The translations under genes were made by a program, and so were the position numbers. Of a stretch of DNA of 64,000 nucleotides, positions 27,098-35,512 are shown one piece after another. Positions within the stretch are counted from its first letter, which is position 1. Every line of letters begins with the position of its first letter. Source of the stretch: Paucibacter sp963740455 (GTDB lineage: Bacteria > Pseudomonadota > Gammaproteobacteria > Burkholderiales > Burkholderiaceae_C); assembly GCA_963740455.1 (NCBI GenBank), contig CAVUEF010000011.1, positions 1-64,000 of the forward strand, in the 5' to 3' direction. The notes beneath the pieces were generated by a model. The model did not search any database and was not told where the DNA came from. It saw only the letters and a program-made list of their open reading frames with translations.

Positions 27098-28425
27098 TTT
27101 GCCATCGCATTTGTCTGATCGAAGACGACGAGATCATGGGAGAGGCGGTATCTGACCGATTCGGTCTTGAAGGTTTTGATTGCAGTTGGTTCAAGACCGG
27201 GGAAGCCGCCCGTCTGTCCCTCAAACAGGATCGTTACGACCTGGTCATCAGCGACATCAAACTGCCCGATGTTGATGGCGAAGAATTGTTCGAGGAATTG
27301 AGAAATGCCGGCGTCCAACTCCCGCCCTACATCTTCATGACAGGTTACGGCGCCATCGATCGTGCCGTACGTCTGCTCAAGCTCGGTGCCGAGGACTACC
27401 TGACAAAACCTGTCGATATTCGGGCTCTCATAGAAATGGTTCGCAGCATCTGCGCCCGAAACTCGCAAGATGCCGAGAACTCATCCGGTGCACCCGTATT
27501 GGGCATTTCGAGCGCAATGCGCCGTATCGAAGCGGTGCTTCCCAGGCTCGCAGCTGACAACATTACAGTGCTCATTACCGGCGAATCGGGGGTTGGCAAG
27601 GAGGTCGTTGCGCGCGCCTTGCATCAGCTGCGCGACCCGGAATGGCGCCTGCCCTTTGTCACTGTCAATTGTGCGGCGATCACCGAGACGCTGATGGAAG
27701 CCGAGATGTTCGGCTATGTCAAGGGCGCCTACACGGGTGCGGTGCGCGACAAGAAGGGCTACTTTGAGCAAGCCAACGGCGGCACGCTATTTCTCGACGA
27801 AATCGGCGAAATGCCACTGTCAATGCAAGTCAAATTGTTGCGCGTCATCCAGGAACGCAAGGTGGTTCGGGTAGGCGCGGAAGCACAGATTCCGATCAAC
27901 ATCAATCTCGTTTGTGCTACCAACAAGGTGCTCAAGAAAATGGTCGAAACCGGCGAGTTTCGCGAAGACTTGTATTACCGCATTCATGTGCTTGAACTGC
28001 AGATACCACCACTGCGTGAACGCAAAGAAGACATCTTGTGGTTGGCGGGCCTGATGCTCGACGCCGAGGCCGTTCAGCACGGCACTGCCCGGCGCGAACT
28101 GAGCGCCCAGGCCGAACAGGCCGTGCTGGAGCACCCGTGGAGCGGCAATATACGCGAGTTGAAAAGCTGCCTTGAGCGTGCCTGCATCCTGTCCAGTCAG
28201 GCAGTTCTGACGCCGGACGCGCTGTTTGGCAATTCGGATGCGTCCGACGCCGAGGTAAGCACCAGTTCCCTCAGCGACTATCTTGAGAGCTACGAGCGCC
28301 ACTACATCGAACAGACGTTAAAAGCCAGGGAGGGCCGTATCGCCGATTCGGCAGCCGCACTCGGCATCAGCCGCAAAAACCTCTGGGAAAAAATGAAGAA
28401 GCTGGGCATCCACGAGGAAAAGTAG
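27094..28425 (+). CDS. Sigma54-dependent response regulator, NtrC family (AioR-like position)
   Basis: 443 residues. The receiver domain has phospho-acceptor Asp54 in LVISDIKLPDVDGEE. The AAA+ domain has Walker A GESGVGKE (residues 163-170) and the sigma54 contact loop GAYTGA (211-216), with FREDLYYRIHVLELQIPPLR downstream. A Fis-type helix-turn-helix (IADSAAALGISRKNLWEKMK) lies at the end. Convergent with the cytochrome operon, one of whose genes has a near-consensus sigma54 promoter and upstream sites like those at this operon's own start. Confidence 0.93.
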   Translation: MICHRICLIEDDEIMGEAVSDRFGLEGFDCSWFKTGEAARLSLKQDRYDLVISDIKLPDVDGEELFEELRNAGVQLPPYIFMTGYGAIDRAVRLLKLGAEDYLTKPVDIRALIEMVRSICARNSQDAENSSGAPVLGISSAMRRIEAVLPRLAADNITVLITGESGVGKEVVARALHQLRDPEWRLPFVTVNCAAITETLMEAEMFGYVKGAYTGAVRDKKGYFEQANGGTLFLDEIGEMPLSMQVKLLRVIQERKVVRVGAEAQIPININLVCATNKVLKKMVETGEFREDLYYRIHVLELQIPPLRERKEDILWLAGLMLDAEAVQHGTARRELSAQAEQAVLEHPWSGNIRELKSCLERACILSSQAVLTPDALFGNSDASDAEVSTSSLSDYLESYERHYIEQTLKAREGRIADSAAALGISRKNLWEKMKKLGIHEEK

Positions 28426-28442
28426 TTGCCTCGTGGATGCCC
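28404..28442. terminator. Bidirectional hairpin between the regulator gene and the cytochrome operon
   Basis: GGGCATCCACGAGG (28404-28417) and CCTCGTGGATGCCC (28429-28442) are a perfect 14-base inverted repeat with an 11-base loop containing the regulator's stop codon. T-rich sequence follows only on the minus strand, about 10 bases away. It lies between convergent genes and probably stops read-through. Confidence 0.55.
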
Positions 28443-28461
28443 TTGCGGCCAATGAGGCCGT

Positions 28462-30195
28462 TCAGGGGTAGCTCTCGGGACTGTGTTCTTTTCCGTGACA
28501 AGTCAGGTAGCACTGGCCACCTGTCGATGTCTTCACGTAGTCTATGCGTCCGTTTGCCGTCGGCGTGACCACCGAAACGCCCATCCGGTCGTAGCGCATG
28601 AAATTGATCAGACTCGTATACCGGCGCGAGCCATGAGGATCGTGGCAAGCGGCACAAGAGGCCTGTTCCCCGAAGTGTTTCGAGTGGGGAAACTTCCCCG
28701 TGCCGGACGTTAAGGCTGTACGGCTGTGGCACTTGTAGCAAAGGGAAAAATTTTGCGCTGATTCGATCACCGTGTTTTCGGTGCGGTATTCGCGCTCAAG
28801 GATCGGCTGGTAGATCGAGCCATGCACGCCCGCCGGGTTTGCTCCACCGGCGACCCACGCGTCGTTGTTGTGACAGGATGAACAACCGATCCGGCTCGAA
28901 GCGGTATAGCCCGTGACCAGATTCTGGATCGATGCGTTTTTCCCGACTGCCGCCACCGGATGGTAGGACGGGTTAATCGGATCAAACTGCAGCCGCGCGT
29001 TGCGTATATTGTCCTGGCGCTGAACGCCCACCGTGGTCGCCGAACTCAGGCCATGGCACTTGTAGCAAACCTCGTATTCGTAGCTGGCCGAGGCCACTGC
29101 GGTACCGCTCTGGCTGATGCCGCGCACGCCCTGTAAACGTCCCGTCACATTGGGTGCGCTGGCTGTGTTGGCATTGCTGGCATGCGGGTTGTGGCAATCG
29201 GTGCAGGTGACGTGGCGCGGCATCAGAGTCGCATCCTCCTTGGGCGTGTGGGTCCATTCGGCGTTGCTGATGGGGTGGCGGGAAGACTTGAGGAACTCGT
29301 TCTGGATGTTTTTCTTGGCCACCGTGCCGCTGTGGCAGACGGTGCAATTGGCCACCTCACCAGTTTGCGCCAGCAGCTCCTTGCCATGGCCTGCCGCGTG
29401 CGGCCGGTGGCAACTGGAACAAGCATTTTCAGTGACTGTCGGATAAGCGCCAGTCGGCCAGGGATTGGTGCCGACGCCGCTCCAGGTGGCCGTCGATGTG
29501 GAATGGGTGGTGGCACTCCAGCCGGTCTTCGCGTGGCAGGTCAGGCACAGCGCACCGTAACGCGTCTCCATGCGCAAGAACTTGGGATGCCGGTCTTCGT
29601 GCGCGTCATGGCAACTGCTGCACTGCAGTTCGTGATTCTGATCGAGCTTGATCGCGCCGGTCAAACTCGACGGGTAGACCAGTTCGCCACGGCTTGCCGC
29701 GAGCGCACTGTCATACAGGAATGACACAGGGTGATCGTCGGAGAGATTGGTGCCCAGCACTGCTTTTCCGGTCAACACGCCGAGCGTCGGCTGCAGTCCA
29801 TTTTGCGAACGCAGCAGCGTCCCCATGGCCAACGTGCCGTCGTGACACGACAGGCACAGACGCGAACTGCCGGTCGGCTGTTTGACCTGCGCCACCAGCG
29901 TGCTGCTGGTGTAGAGCTGGTACGTGGCCGCAGACAAATTCCGATTCCACAAACCGCGCTGCGGATTGGCGTTGTGCGGGGTGTGGCAAAACACGCACAG
30001 GCCGGTGGCCTCGGGTGCCTTGAAAGTACCCGACCCCGTGGGCGTGAGGTTGTGCACGGTATTGGCAATGGACGAGGCTGCCACTGCAGAAGGTGTCCAG
30101 GCCAGAAGCGCCGCGCCCAGAATCAAAAAATTCAGTCCGGTTCGACCGACACCGCGGAGGCTGCGCAACGCAGCGTGCAGGAACTTGCCCATCAT
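28462..30195 (-). CDS. Multihaem c-type cytochrome with 12 haem-binding motifs (doubled-CXXCH type)
   Basis: 577 residues with a signal peptide ending PSAVA. CXXCH motifs start at residues 67, 114, 192, 217, 259, 284, 331, 377, 438, 486 and 514. A twelfth motif at 562-567 is CYLTCH, an atypical CX3CH. Several are paired (CHTPHNANP, CHDAHEDRHP, CHRPHAAGH, CHNPHASN), as in the doubled-CXXCH family. No lipobox. It is the last gene of a six-gene minus-strand operon and overlaps the NHL gene by ATGA. With the beta-barrel gene nearby it is a candidate outer-face electron carrier. Confidence 0.9.
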   Translation of the reverse strand: MMGKFLHAALRSLRGVGRTGLNFLILGAALLAWTPSAVAASSIANTVHNLTPTGSGTFKAPEATGLCVFCHTPHNANPQRGLWNRNLSAATYQLYTSSTLVAQVKQPTGSSRLCLSCHDGTLAMGTLLRSQNGLQPTLGVLTGKAVLGTNLSDDHPVSFLYDSALAASRGELVYPSSLTGAIKLDQNHELQCSSCHDAHEDRHPKFLRMETRYGALCLTCHAKTGWSATTHSTSTATWSGVGTNPWPTGAYPTVTENACSSCHRPHAAGHGKELLAQTGEVANCTVCHSGTVAKKNIQNEFLKSSRHPISNAEWTHTPKEDATLMPRHVTCTDCHNPHASNANTASAPNVTGRLQGVRGISQSGTAVASASYEYEVCYKCHGLSSATTVGVQRQDNIRNARLQFDPINPSYHPVAAVGKNASIQNLVTGYTASSRIGCSSCHNNDAWVAGGANPAGVHGSIYQPILEREYRTENTVIESAQNFSLCYKCHSRTALTSGTGKFPHSKHFGEQASCAACHDPHGSRRYTSLINFMRYDRMGVSVVTPTANGRIDYVKTSTGGQCYLTCHGKEHSPESYP

Positions 30196-31274
30196 TTCAC
30201 ACCTTCCTCTCCTGCCGCACTGGTTGCCACGGCGCCCAGAAATATCTGCACCCGCTGGTTATAGGCGTCGGCCACATAGACCTTGTCGTCGACCGAGATG
30301 AAGATGCCGCGTGGCAAGGCAAATTGACCACGGCCGCTGCCGTGCTCGCCGAAGGCCAGCAGCAACTGGCCTTGCCGGTCAAATATCTGCACCACATCGA
30401 ACAGTGCATCCACCACATACACATGGCCAGCGCTGTCGCTGGCAACGCCCTTTGGCGCAGCAAAGTCGCCTGCGCCGTTGCCGGTCTTGCCAAACTTCCA
30501 GAGAAAGCTGCCATCCGGGCTGAGGGCCTGCACACGGAAGTTCAGCGCGTCGGTGATCAGCAAGTTTCCGCTAGCGTCGCTCGTGTCCAGCGCCAGGTGG
30601 GTCGGGTGGTTGAACTGCCCGTCCTTATCACCGTTTTCACCCAGATGGCGCAGCAGCGCACCATTGCCGTCAAACACCGTGATTCGATGTTTCAGTGAAT
30701 CAAGCACGAACAATCGATGACTGCGCCCATCCCAGGCCAGGCCGGCTGGACGCTCAAGTCCCTGGGCAGAAATCGTGCGCAACAGGGCGCCGTCACGGTT
30801 CAACTGAAACACCTGCTTCAGCGCGGTGTCGGCCACAAACACCGTGTCGCCCGGCCCCAACGCCAGCGCCACCGGCGACACCAAGCTCTGCTCGCCGATG
30901 TGGGTGACGCGCGCATAGCGGTCGCGCGGCGCGTCCAAAATCCACACCGCTTGCGCGCCAGGATCCGCCACATACAGTACGCCGGCGCGCTCAGCCACGG
31001 CTCCGGGCCGCATAAAGGTTTCTTCGCCGCGACCACTGAGGGCGTCCGCAAGGCGGCGCAACCATGATTGGCTGATGCCCCAGTCACCCGGCCCCGACAC
31101 GCTGCGCAGATACCGTATGCGCTCGGGGTCTGGCGGCTTGGGCCAGACCAGCGGGGCCGCTGCTGCCTCGGCATTGGCAGCCGCTGGGCGTACGGCGTTG
31201 TCGGCACAAGCGGCGGCCAGCAACAGCAGCGCAACCGAGCAAGTCCATGCACCCCACGCGAATCGTTGTTTCAT
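30192..31274 (-). CDS. NHL-repeat beta-propeller, probable lipoprotein
   Basis: 360 residues starting MKQRFAWGAWTCSVALLLLA. A hydrophobic segment ends LLAAAC, a weak lipobox (Ala rather than Leu/Val at -3). After a conserved lead-in LVWPKPPDPERIRYLRSVSG come about six NHL repeats (for example ATHLALD-, GVASDSAGHVYVVDALFDVV, GIFISVDDKVYVADAYNQRV). It is homologous to the two NHL proteins at 36707 and 38554. ATGA overlaps join it to the barrel gene upstream and to the 12-motif cytochrome gene downstream, so a structural role in the same complex is likely. Confidence 0.85.
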   Translation of the reverse strand: MKQRFAWGAWTCSVALLLLAAACADNAVRPAAANAEAAAAPLVWPKPPDPERIRYLRSVSGPGDWGISQSWLRRLADALSGRGEETFMRPGAVAERAGVLYVADPGAQAVWILDAPRDRYARVTHIGEQSLVSPVALALGPGDTVFVADTALKQVFQLNRDGALLRTISAQGLERPAGLAWDGRSHRLFVLDSLKHRITVFDGNGALLRHLGENGDKDGQFNHPTHLALDTSDASGNLLITDALNFRVQALSPDGSFLWKFGKTGNGAGDFAAPKGVASDSAGHVYVVDALFDVVQIFDRQGQLLLAFGEHGSGRGQFALPRGIFISVDDKVYVADAYNQRVQIFLGAVATSAAGEEGVK

Positions 31275-33454
31275 CAGAATTGCCTCACTGCGGAAAGGTT
31301 AAGGCTTCGGTTGATGGCGCGGCTGCGGTCGCGCAGCCATTGCCCTAAACCAATACTGGCGTTCAGCGACAGCTTGCCCAACGTGACGCTGCTCTGGCAC
31401 ATCAGCTGCACCAGCGTCTCGGGCGGCGCAGGACTCACGGTGTGGCTGCTCCAATCGAGTGAGGCGGTGTGGGTCCAGCCCCCCGCTGTAAACCAGTTCA
31501 GGGAAGTGCGTGCCGCCAGCAACGACTCGATGCGCTGCGCGGGCCATGTGTAGATTGACTCGCTCGCATTCAGTCCAAAAGTCAGGCTGATGTTAGGCCA
31601 CATCAGCGAACTTTGGGCTGTGCGCATAGCAGTTGTGTGCCGATCGGGGAAGGTGTAGCTGGCTTGGCTCGCCCGCAGGTCCAGCGTCGCGTGCAACTGA
31701 GGATCGACATCCCAAACCGCTCCCGTGCTGAGCTTGGCTTGAACATTGTCGGTGTCGCTCGCCTTGTTGTGCTCCAGGCTCAATTGGGCGTTGGTGTCGA
31801 TCTTCAGCAATATCCCCTTCAGGCCGATTTGCACCATATCTTGCTGCGTGTTTTGCAGGAACTGGCTGGCGGTCTGATTCAGCGCAGTCTGCGCCGATTT
31901 GTGATGGCTGAAAGACATTGAAATCCATCGGAAATCGACCCCCAGACCAAAGCCCAAGGACTTCGTCTCCGAATCAAGGCTGGCGTCAACCTGGTAGCTG
32001 TAGCTCACCGCCAGCGGATCGCCTTCGGCGACCAGCAAACTGGTGGGCAGGGGAACAATCCTGGTTTCATTGACCTCCACAATGACTTCGTAATCGCCCA
32101 GACCGGGTGGTGCAGTAGCCACGTCGCGCAGCGGGACTCTGCCGCCATTCTTGACGTTCAACACCACGATGCTGCCGGCCACGACAAACTTGTGGCCCAG
32201 CAAGAATCCGATGCGCGCGCTGAAAGGCGCTTGCGCCAAGTGCGGCTCGTCAATGACGCTGATGTTGGAACTGCTCAGATGGTTGCGGTTGCGCTGATAG
32301 CCGCCCGACCAACTGGCATTGAAGGTCCCGTTGTTGGGCAGGCTGTGGTTGTAGCTCTGGCTGAATTGGGTGTCGTAGGCATCGATGCTGCCGTTAGGCA
32401 GCGAATTCTTGCTGGCATTCACGCTGGCGATGGTCGTGAGGTTCTTGTACAAGTGATGTTTCACCGAGGAACCGACTTTCTGCATCGTGTTCGTAGCGTC
32501 GCCGGATTTTTGGCGCGAAAAATCGTAGCTGTAATCGGTATGCAGGCTCTGGTTATGATCGATTTGCAACTTTTCGTTGCTGGTGATCATGGTCGAAGGC
32601 GAGGCGCCATTGCGGCTTGAATAGTCCAGCTTTGCATCGAAGCGACGGTTCAGCGTAGGACCAAAATCGACGCTGTAGGCCAAGCCGGCGGCGCGCGACT
32701 GGAAGTTCCCCTGGCTGAAGGCTGGGTTTTTCCTATCGTCCAATCGAGCGTTCAATATCAGATCCGCCGTCTCGAAGCCCTTGCTGGCACTGAAACTGAC
32801 CTCTCGGTTCTGCTCCTCGTTGGTCGAGCTTCGGCCGAAGCTGCTGATGGTATTTTTGCTGCTTTCTCGGCGGATCTCCAGATTGGCCTCGACCCAGGGA
32901 TAGTCCCAATCATTCAGGATGCTGTCTGGGTGCAACTGAAATGTCATGCCGCGGTTTTCGTTGACGCCGACCATACGCCCGCCGGAGGGCTGCAGCGTCT
33001 GGGTTTGACTGCGGTTGGCGAAAATCGAAACCGGGTACGGTTTTTCGGGCAGGATGGTCGAGTCGAAAGAGTAGCCTATCGCCCGGCCTTGCGTGCGCGA
33101 CCCGTCTTCGGTGCCGCGGCTGCGGTCCTGATTGAGCTGCAGATCGACCGCCAGGCTGCCGTTGAACAAAAGCGGGCTCACAATGTAGAAACCCGTGTTG
33201 GCAATTCTCAAGGATTCGCCAAAGGCATTGGTTGTCGTGCTTGACGCGGTGCCGCTGCCTGAATTGAGCGACGACAGGCCGTTCATGTAGTTGAGCCCCA
33301 ACGCACCCGACCAAGCTCCAAGTCCCGCGTGAGCACCTTGCAACCAGGACGGGAGCAGGGACTGAGCCGACACCGACGTAGGGGAAAGGATAAACAACAT
33401 AGCAGCCAAGACCGCTGTCAGGTATTGCGGGCGGAGATGGCGCGAGGGCTTCAT
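31274..33454 (-). CDS. Predicted large outer-membrane beta-barrel (porin of a porin-cytochrome conduit)
   Basis: 726 residues with a signal peptide ending SVSA. The rest is Ser/Asn/Thr-rich with alternating polar and hydrophobic strands and many aromatic girdle residues, for example SFSASKGFETADLILNARLD and RFDAKLDYSSRN. The last residue is Phe (LSAVRQF), the C-terminal signal recognised by the barrel-assembly machinery. It has no haem motif and no named family that I recognise. Its place between a triheme cytochrome gene and an NHL gene, joined by ATGA overlaps, fits the barrel of a transmembrane electron conduit. A TTG 12 bases upstream is an alternative start. Confidence 0.75.
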   Translation of the reverse strand: MKPSRHLRPQYLTAVLAAMLFILSPTSVSAQSLLPSWLQGAHAGLGAWSGALGLNYMNGLSSLNSGSGTASSTTTNAFGESLRIANTGFYIVSPLLFNGSLAVDLQLNQDRSRGTEDGSRTQGRAIGYSFDSTILPEKPYPVSIFANRSQTQTLQPSGGRMVGVNENRGMTFQLHPDSILNDWDYPWVEANLEIRRESSKNTISSFGRSSTNEEQNREVSFSASKGFETADLILNARLDDRKNPAFSQGNFQSRAAGLAYSVDFGPTLNRRFDAKLDYSSRNGASPSTMITSNEKLQIDHNQSLHTDYSYDFSRQKSGDATNTMQKVGSSVKHHLYKNLTTIASVNASKNSLPNGSIDAYDTQFSQSYNHSLPNNGTFNASWSGGYQRNRNHLSSSNISVIDEPHLAQAPFSARIGFLLGHKFVVAGSIVVLNVKNGGRVPLRDVATAPPGLGDYEVIVEVNETRIVPLPTSLLVAEGDPLAVSYSYQVDASLDSETKSLGFGLGVDFRWISMSFSHHKSAQTALNQTASQFLQNTQQDMVQIGLKGILLKIDTNAQLSLEHNKASDTDNVQAKLSTGAVWDVDPQLHATLDLRASQASYTFPDRHTTAMRTAQSSLMWPNISLTFGLNASESIYTWPAQRIESLLAARTSLNWFTAGGWTHTASLDWSSHTVSPAPPETLVQLMCQSSVTLGKLSLNASIGLGQWLRDRSRAINRSLNLSAVRQF

Positions 33455-33789
33455 TTGCGATGGCAACGGCTACAGGTTTCAAAAGCCACGCCAAAAGCGG
33501 GCTTGCCCTTGTGGCAGACACCGCAAAATTTGCCCTCGTCAATGGCGTCCATCGTGATGGCGGCGCTGCCTGCCTTCATCTTGAAGCCGACCGTGTCGTT
33601 GTGGCAGACGTAGCATTTGTATTTCACCCTGTGCACCCAGTGCGGGAACACGGCCGGCGCAAAATCTTCATCGCCCTTGGTCTTGCGCTCGAACTGCACG
33701 TCGCCGACGACGGGCGCAGCCATCGCCGCTGTCAGGAAGGTGCCCAGCAGCCAGAGCAGCAAGGCTGGTAAATAGCTGCCGCGCCTCAT
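33451..33789 (-). CDS. Triheme c7-type cytochrome, periplasmic
   Basis: 112 residues with a signal peptide (LLLWLLGTFLTAAMA). Three CXXCH motifs are present: CYVCH, CGVCH and CSRCH, the last close to the C-terminus. The spacing and the line FPHWVHRVKYKCYVCHND, then AGSAAITMDAIDEGKFCGVC, match the c(7)-type triheme domain (TIGR04257 type) in which each haem uses a distal His. It overlaps its neighbours on both sides by ATGA. Confidence 0.88.
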   Translation of the reverse strand: MRRGSYLPALLLWLLGTFLTAAMAAPVVGDVQFERKTKGDEDFAPAVFPHWVHRVKYKCYVCHNDTVGFKMKAGSAAITMDAIDEGKFCGVCHKGKPAFGVAFETCSRCHRK

Positions 33790-34433
33790 GACTTCTTGGC
33801 CACAACTTTGTGACAGCCCTTGCAGCCAGAGGGTTGGGCGATGGCCACCGAGTCATGGCAAACGCCGCAATATTTGCCGTCGTCAATGTCTTTCATGGTG
33901 ATCTTGGCGGTGCCCGCATTTCTCTTGAAAATGACCGGGTGGCAATTGCGGCAGGTCAGCCACTGGGTATGCGCGTCGTGCGAAAAAACCACCATGCGCG
34001 CCGGCTTGCCCGAGGTGGCTAGCTCGATCTCATCGTCGCTGGTCCTGCCCTCGTCGGGGATGGCAGGATCGATCTGCCCGCTGGGCGTGATGAGCTTGTC
34101 TTTGAGTGCGGCCATCCAGTCGATATTGTCTTCGTCGTCCTTGGGCAGGCGCTTGTACATTTCGGCCCAATTGACGGGAGGCGGCGCATTCGCCCGCTCT
34201 TGCAGCATCGCCAGATACCTTTTTTGTTCCTCGATGGCCGGGTCGATGAACTTCACCCGGCGCGGCGCGTGCACCACCGGCGCCAGCCCGGGGTCCGGAC
34301 CCGATGCAGGCATGTCAAAGAACGTCGCCAAGCCGACGGGCCGCGAGCCGCAGGACACCAGCAGACAGGCACACGCCAGAAGAAATAGCTTCAGGAAATT
34401 GCGCAATGGAAGACCTTGGCTCCAGTTAAACAT
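33786..34433 (-). CDS. Triheme c7-type cytochrome lipoprotein
   Basis: 215 residues. FLKLFLLACACLLVSCGSRP has the lipobox LVSC, so it is probably lipid-anchored to the outer membrane. A 130-residue lead precedes the triheme domain: MVVFSHDAHTQWLTCRNCHP, AKITMKDIDDGKYCGVCHDS, GCKGCHKV, giving three CXXCH. The ATG at 34433 is preferred over 34487 because it gives a clean lipoprotein signal. By analogy with small lipoprotein cytochromes in porin-cytochrome complexes it may plug the barrel from the periplasmic side. Confidence 0.88.
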   Translation of the reverse strand: MFNWSQGLPLRNFLKLFLLACACLLVSCGSRPVGLATFFDMPASGPDPGLAPVVHAPRRVKFIDPAIEEQKRYLAMLQERANAPPPVNWAEMYKRLPKDDEDNIDWMAALKDKLITPSGQIDPAIPDEGRTSDDEIELATSGKPARMVVFSHDAHTQWLTCRNCHPVIFKRNAGTAKITMKDIDDGKYCGVCHDSVAIAQPSGCKGCHKVVAKKS

Positions 34434-34489
34434 GACATTTGCCATACACAAATTACATGGACTGGATATACGCACAGTCTTGCTCAATT

Positions 34490-35314
34490 TTAGACCATCA
34501 AAAAGTCTGCTCCGACTGCTGCCGGATCAATCAGGTCCATGCCGGGCATCGGCGGCAGAACCACCTTGTACGCCAGCTTTCCAAGCTCGGACGGAATGCC
34601 ACCTTTGCGCCATGCATGCAGGCCGCCGGTCAGCACCACCATCTGGGTTTGGGGGTGCCGCGCCAGATAATGTTCAATGCCTTTGGCCATGCCCCGGTTG
34701 CGCAGCACCTGCGCGTCCATGAGGTGACGCAAGGCATGGGGATTCTTGCCATGCGGCGGGTAGTACGACGCCATGGCGCTGAAGCCTTCTATGCTGAGAA
34801 CGTCGGTCGTCTCGGGCGGCAGTGCGCGCAAATCGCTGGCAGACAAGGCGGCAAAGCCACCCAGCGCGACGCTCTGCTCCAGAGCTTGCGGCGCGTTCAG
34901 CGCCACCATGCGGATGCGCTGATCGCGCGCAAGAAGAAGGATGTCGAGGTAAAGACTCCCATTCAGATTGCGCCAGTTGGCCGGATAGAGCTTGATGAAC
35001 TGCGCCTCGTCGGTCTTGCCCGCGACCCGGTTGTCGAGCGCAGCATGATCCGGGATTTGAAACATCTCCAGCCCCATCGCCAAGGCCTGGTCCGTCTGCT
35101 GCAGCCCCTTGATCACCGCCAATTGAAGTTCGTGATGCGAGGCGTGGTCGTGCAGCTCGCCGATGATGACCAGCGGCGCATCGCCCAACTCGGCAACCAT
35201 TTGCGCAAGGCCTATGCGTTGCCCGTTCTCCAAGCGCACGGCGTGGCTGATTGAACGTCCGCTCAGCGCGAAGATGAAGACGAGCCAGGCGCCGCGGTAA
35301 CTAGGTTTATTCAA
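34490..35314 (-). CDS. ChaN-like haem-binding family protein (DUF399/Cofac_haem_bdg)
   Basis: About 274 residues. A TTG at 35314 gives MNKPSYRGAWLVFIFALSGRS followed by ISHA, a plausible signal peptide; there is no better start. The domain has VIIGELHDHASHHELQLAVI, GLEMFQIPDHAALDN and the ending VVLTGGLHAWRKGGIP, the Tiki/ChaN-type pattern with conserved His and Glu residues. ChaN proteins bind haem. The start overlaps the stop of a truncated cytochrome reading frame (35307-35453), and the triheme lipoprotein gene follows after 56 bases. A haem-handling role during cytochrome assembly is inference. Confidence 0.75.
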   Translation of the reverse strand: MNKPSYRGAWLVFIFALSGRSISHAVRLENGQRIGLAQMVAELGDAPLVIIGELHDHASHHELQLAVIKGLQQTDQALAMGLEMFQIPDHAALDNRVAGKTDEAQFIKLYPANWRNLNGSLYLDILLLARDQRIRMVALNAPQALEQSVALGGFAALSASDLRALPPETTDVLSIEGFSAMASYYPPHGKNPHALRHLMDAQVLRNRGMAKGIEHYLARHPQTQMVVLTGGLHAWRKGGIPSELGKLAYKVVLPPMPGMDLIDPAAVGADFLMV

Positions 35315-35453
35315 TATGGCACTGCACACGAATGTAGCCGTCGGCCACGGCACTACCTGCAATTTCGCCGCGCAAAAACGACTTACTCTGAACTTGTTTG
35401 TTGTGCGGGTCATGGCATAAGCGGCATTCAATTGCGAAAGCGTTCAACCTCAT
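35307..35453 (-). pseudogene. Truncated duplicate of the tetraheme cytochrome C-terminus
   Basis: The 48-residue frame (MRLNAFAIECRLCHDPHNKQ, then SFLRGEIAGSAVADGYIRVQ, CHIE) aligns with the last 45 residues of the cytochrome at 35581-36348 (IECSSCHDVHNKQ, FFLRGKMAGSTAADGYLCAQ, CHIK). One haem motif survives as CRLCH. In the other the first Cys is lost (VQCH instead of CAQCH). No signal peptide remains, so it cannot be a mature cytochrome. GAGGGAG precedes the ATG, however, and its stop overlaps the TTG of the ChaN-like gene, so it may act as a translated leader. Confidence 0.8.
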
Positions 35454-35512
35454 GCCAACTCCCTCGATATCTGATCTCGCTGGGTGCAAGGGTTCAAGCC
35501 AAGCCACTTCAT

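Noticed and set aside
35486..35502. Sigma54-like element (TTGGCTTGAACCCTTGC, minus strand) before the truncated cytochrome frame
   Set aside because: GG and GC are 11 bases apart rather than 10, and the -24 part is poor. It may be a decayed copy of the promoter at 36394, but I would not call it functional.
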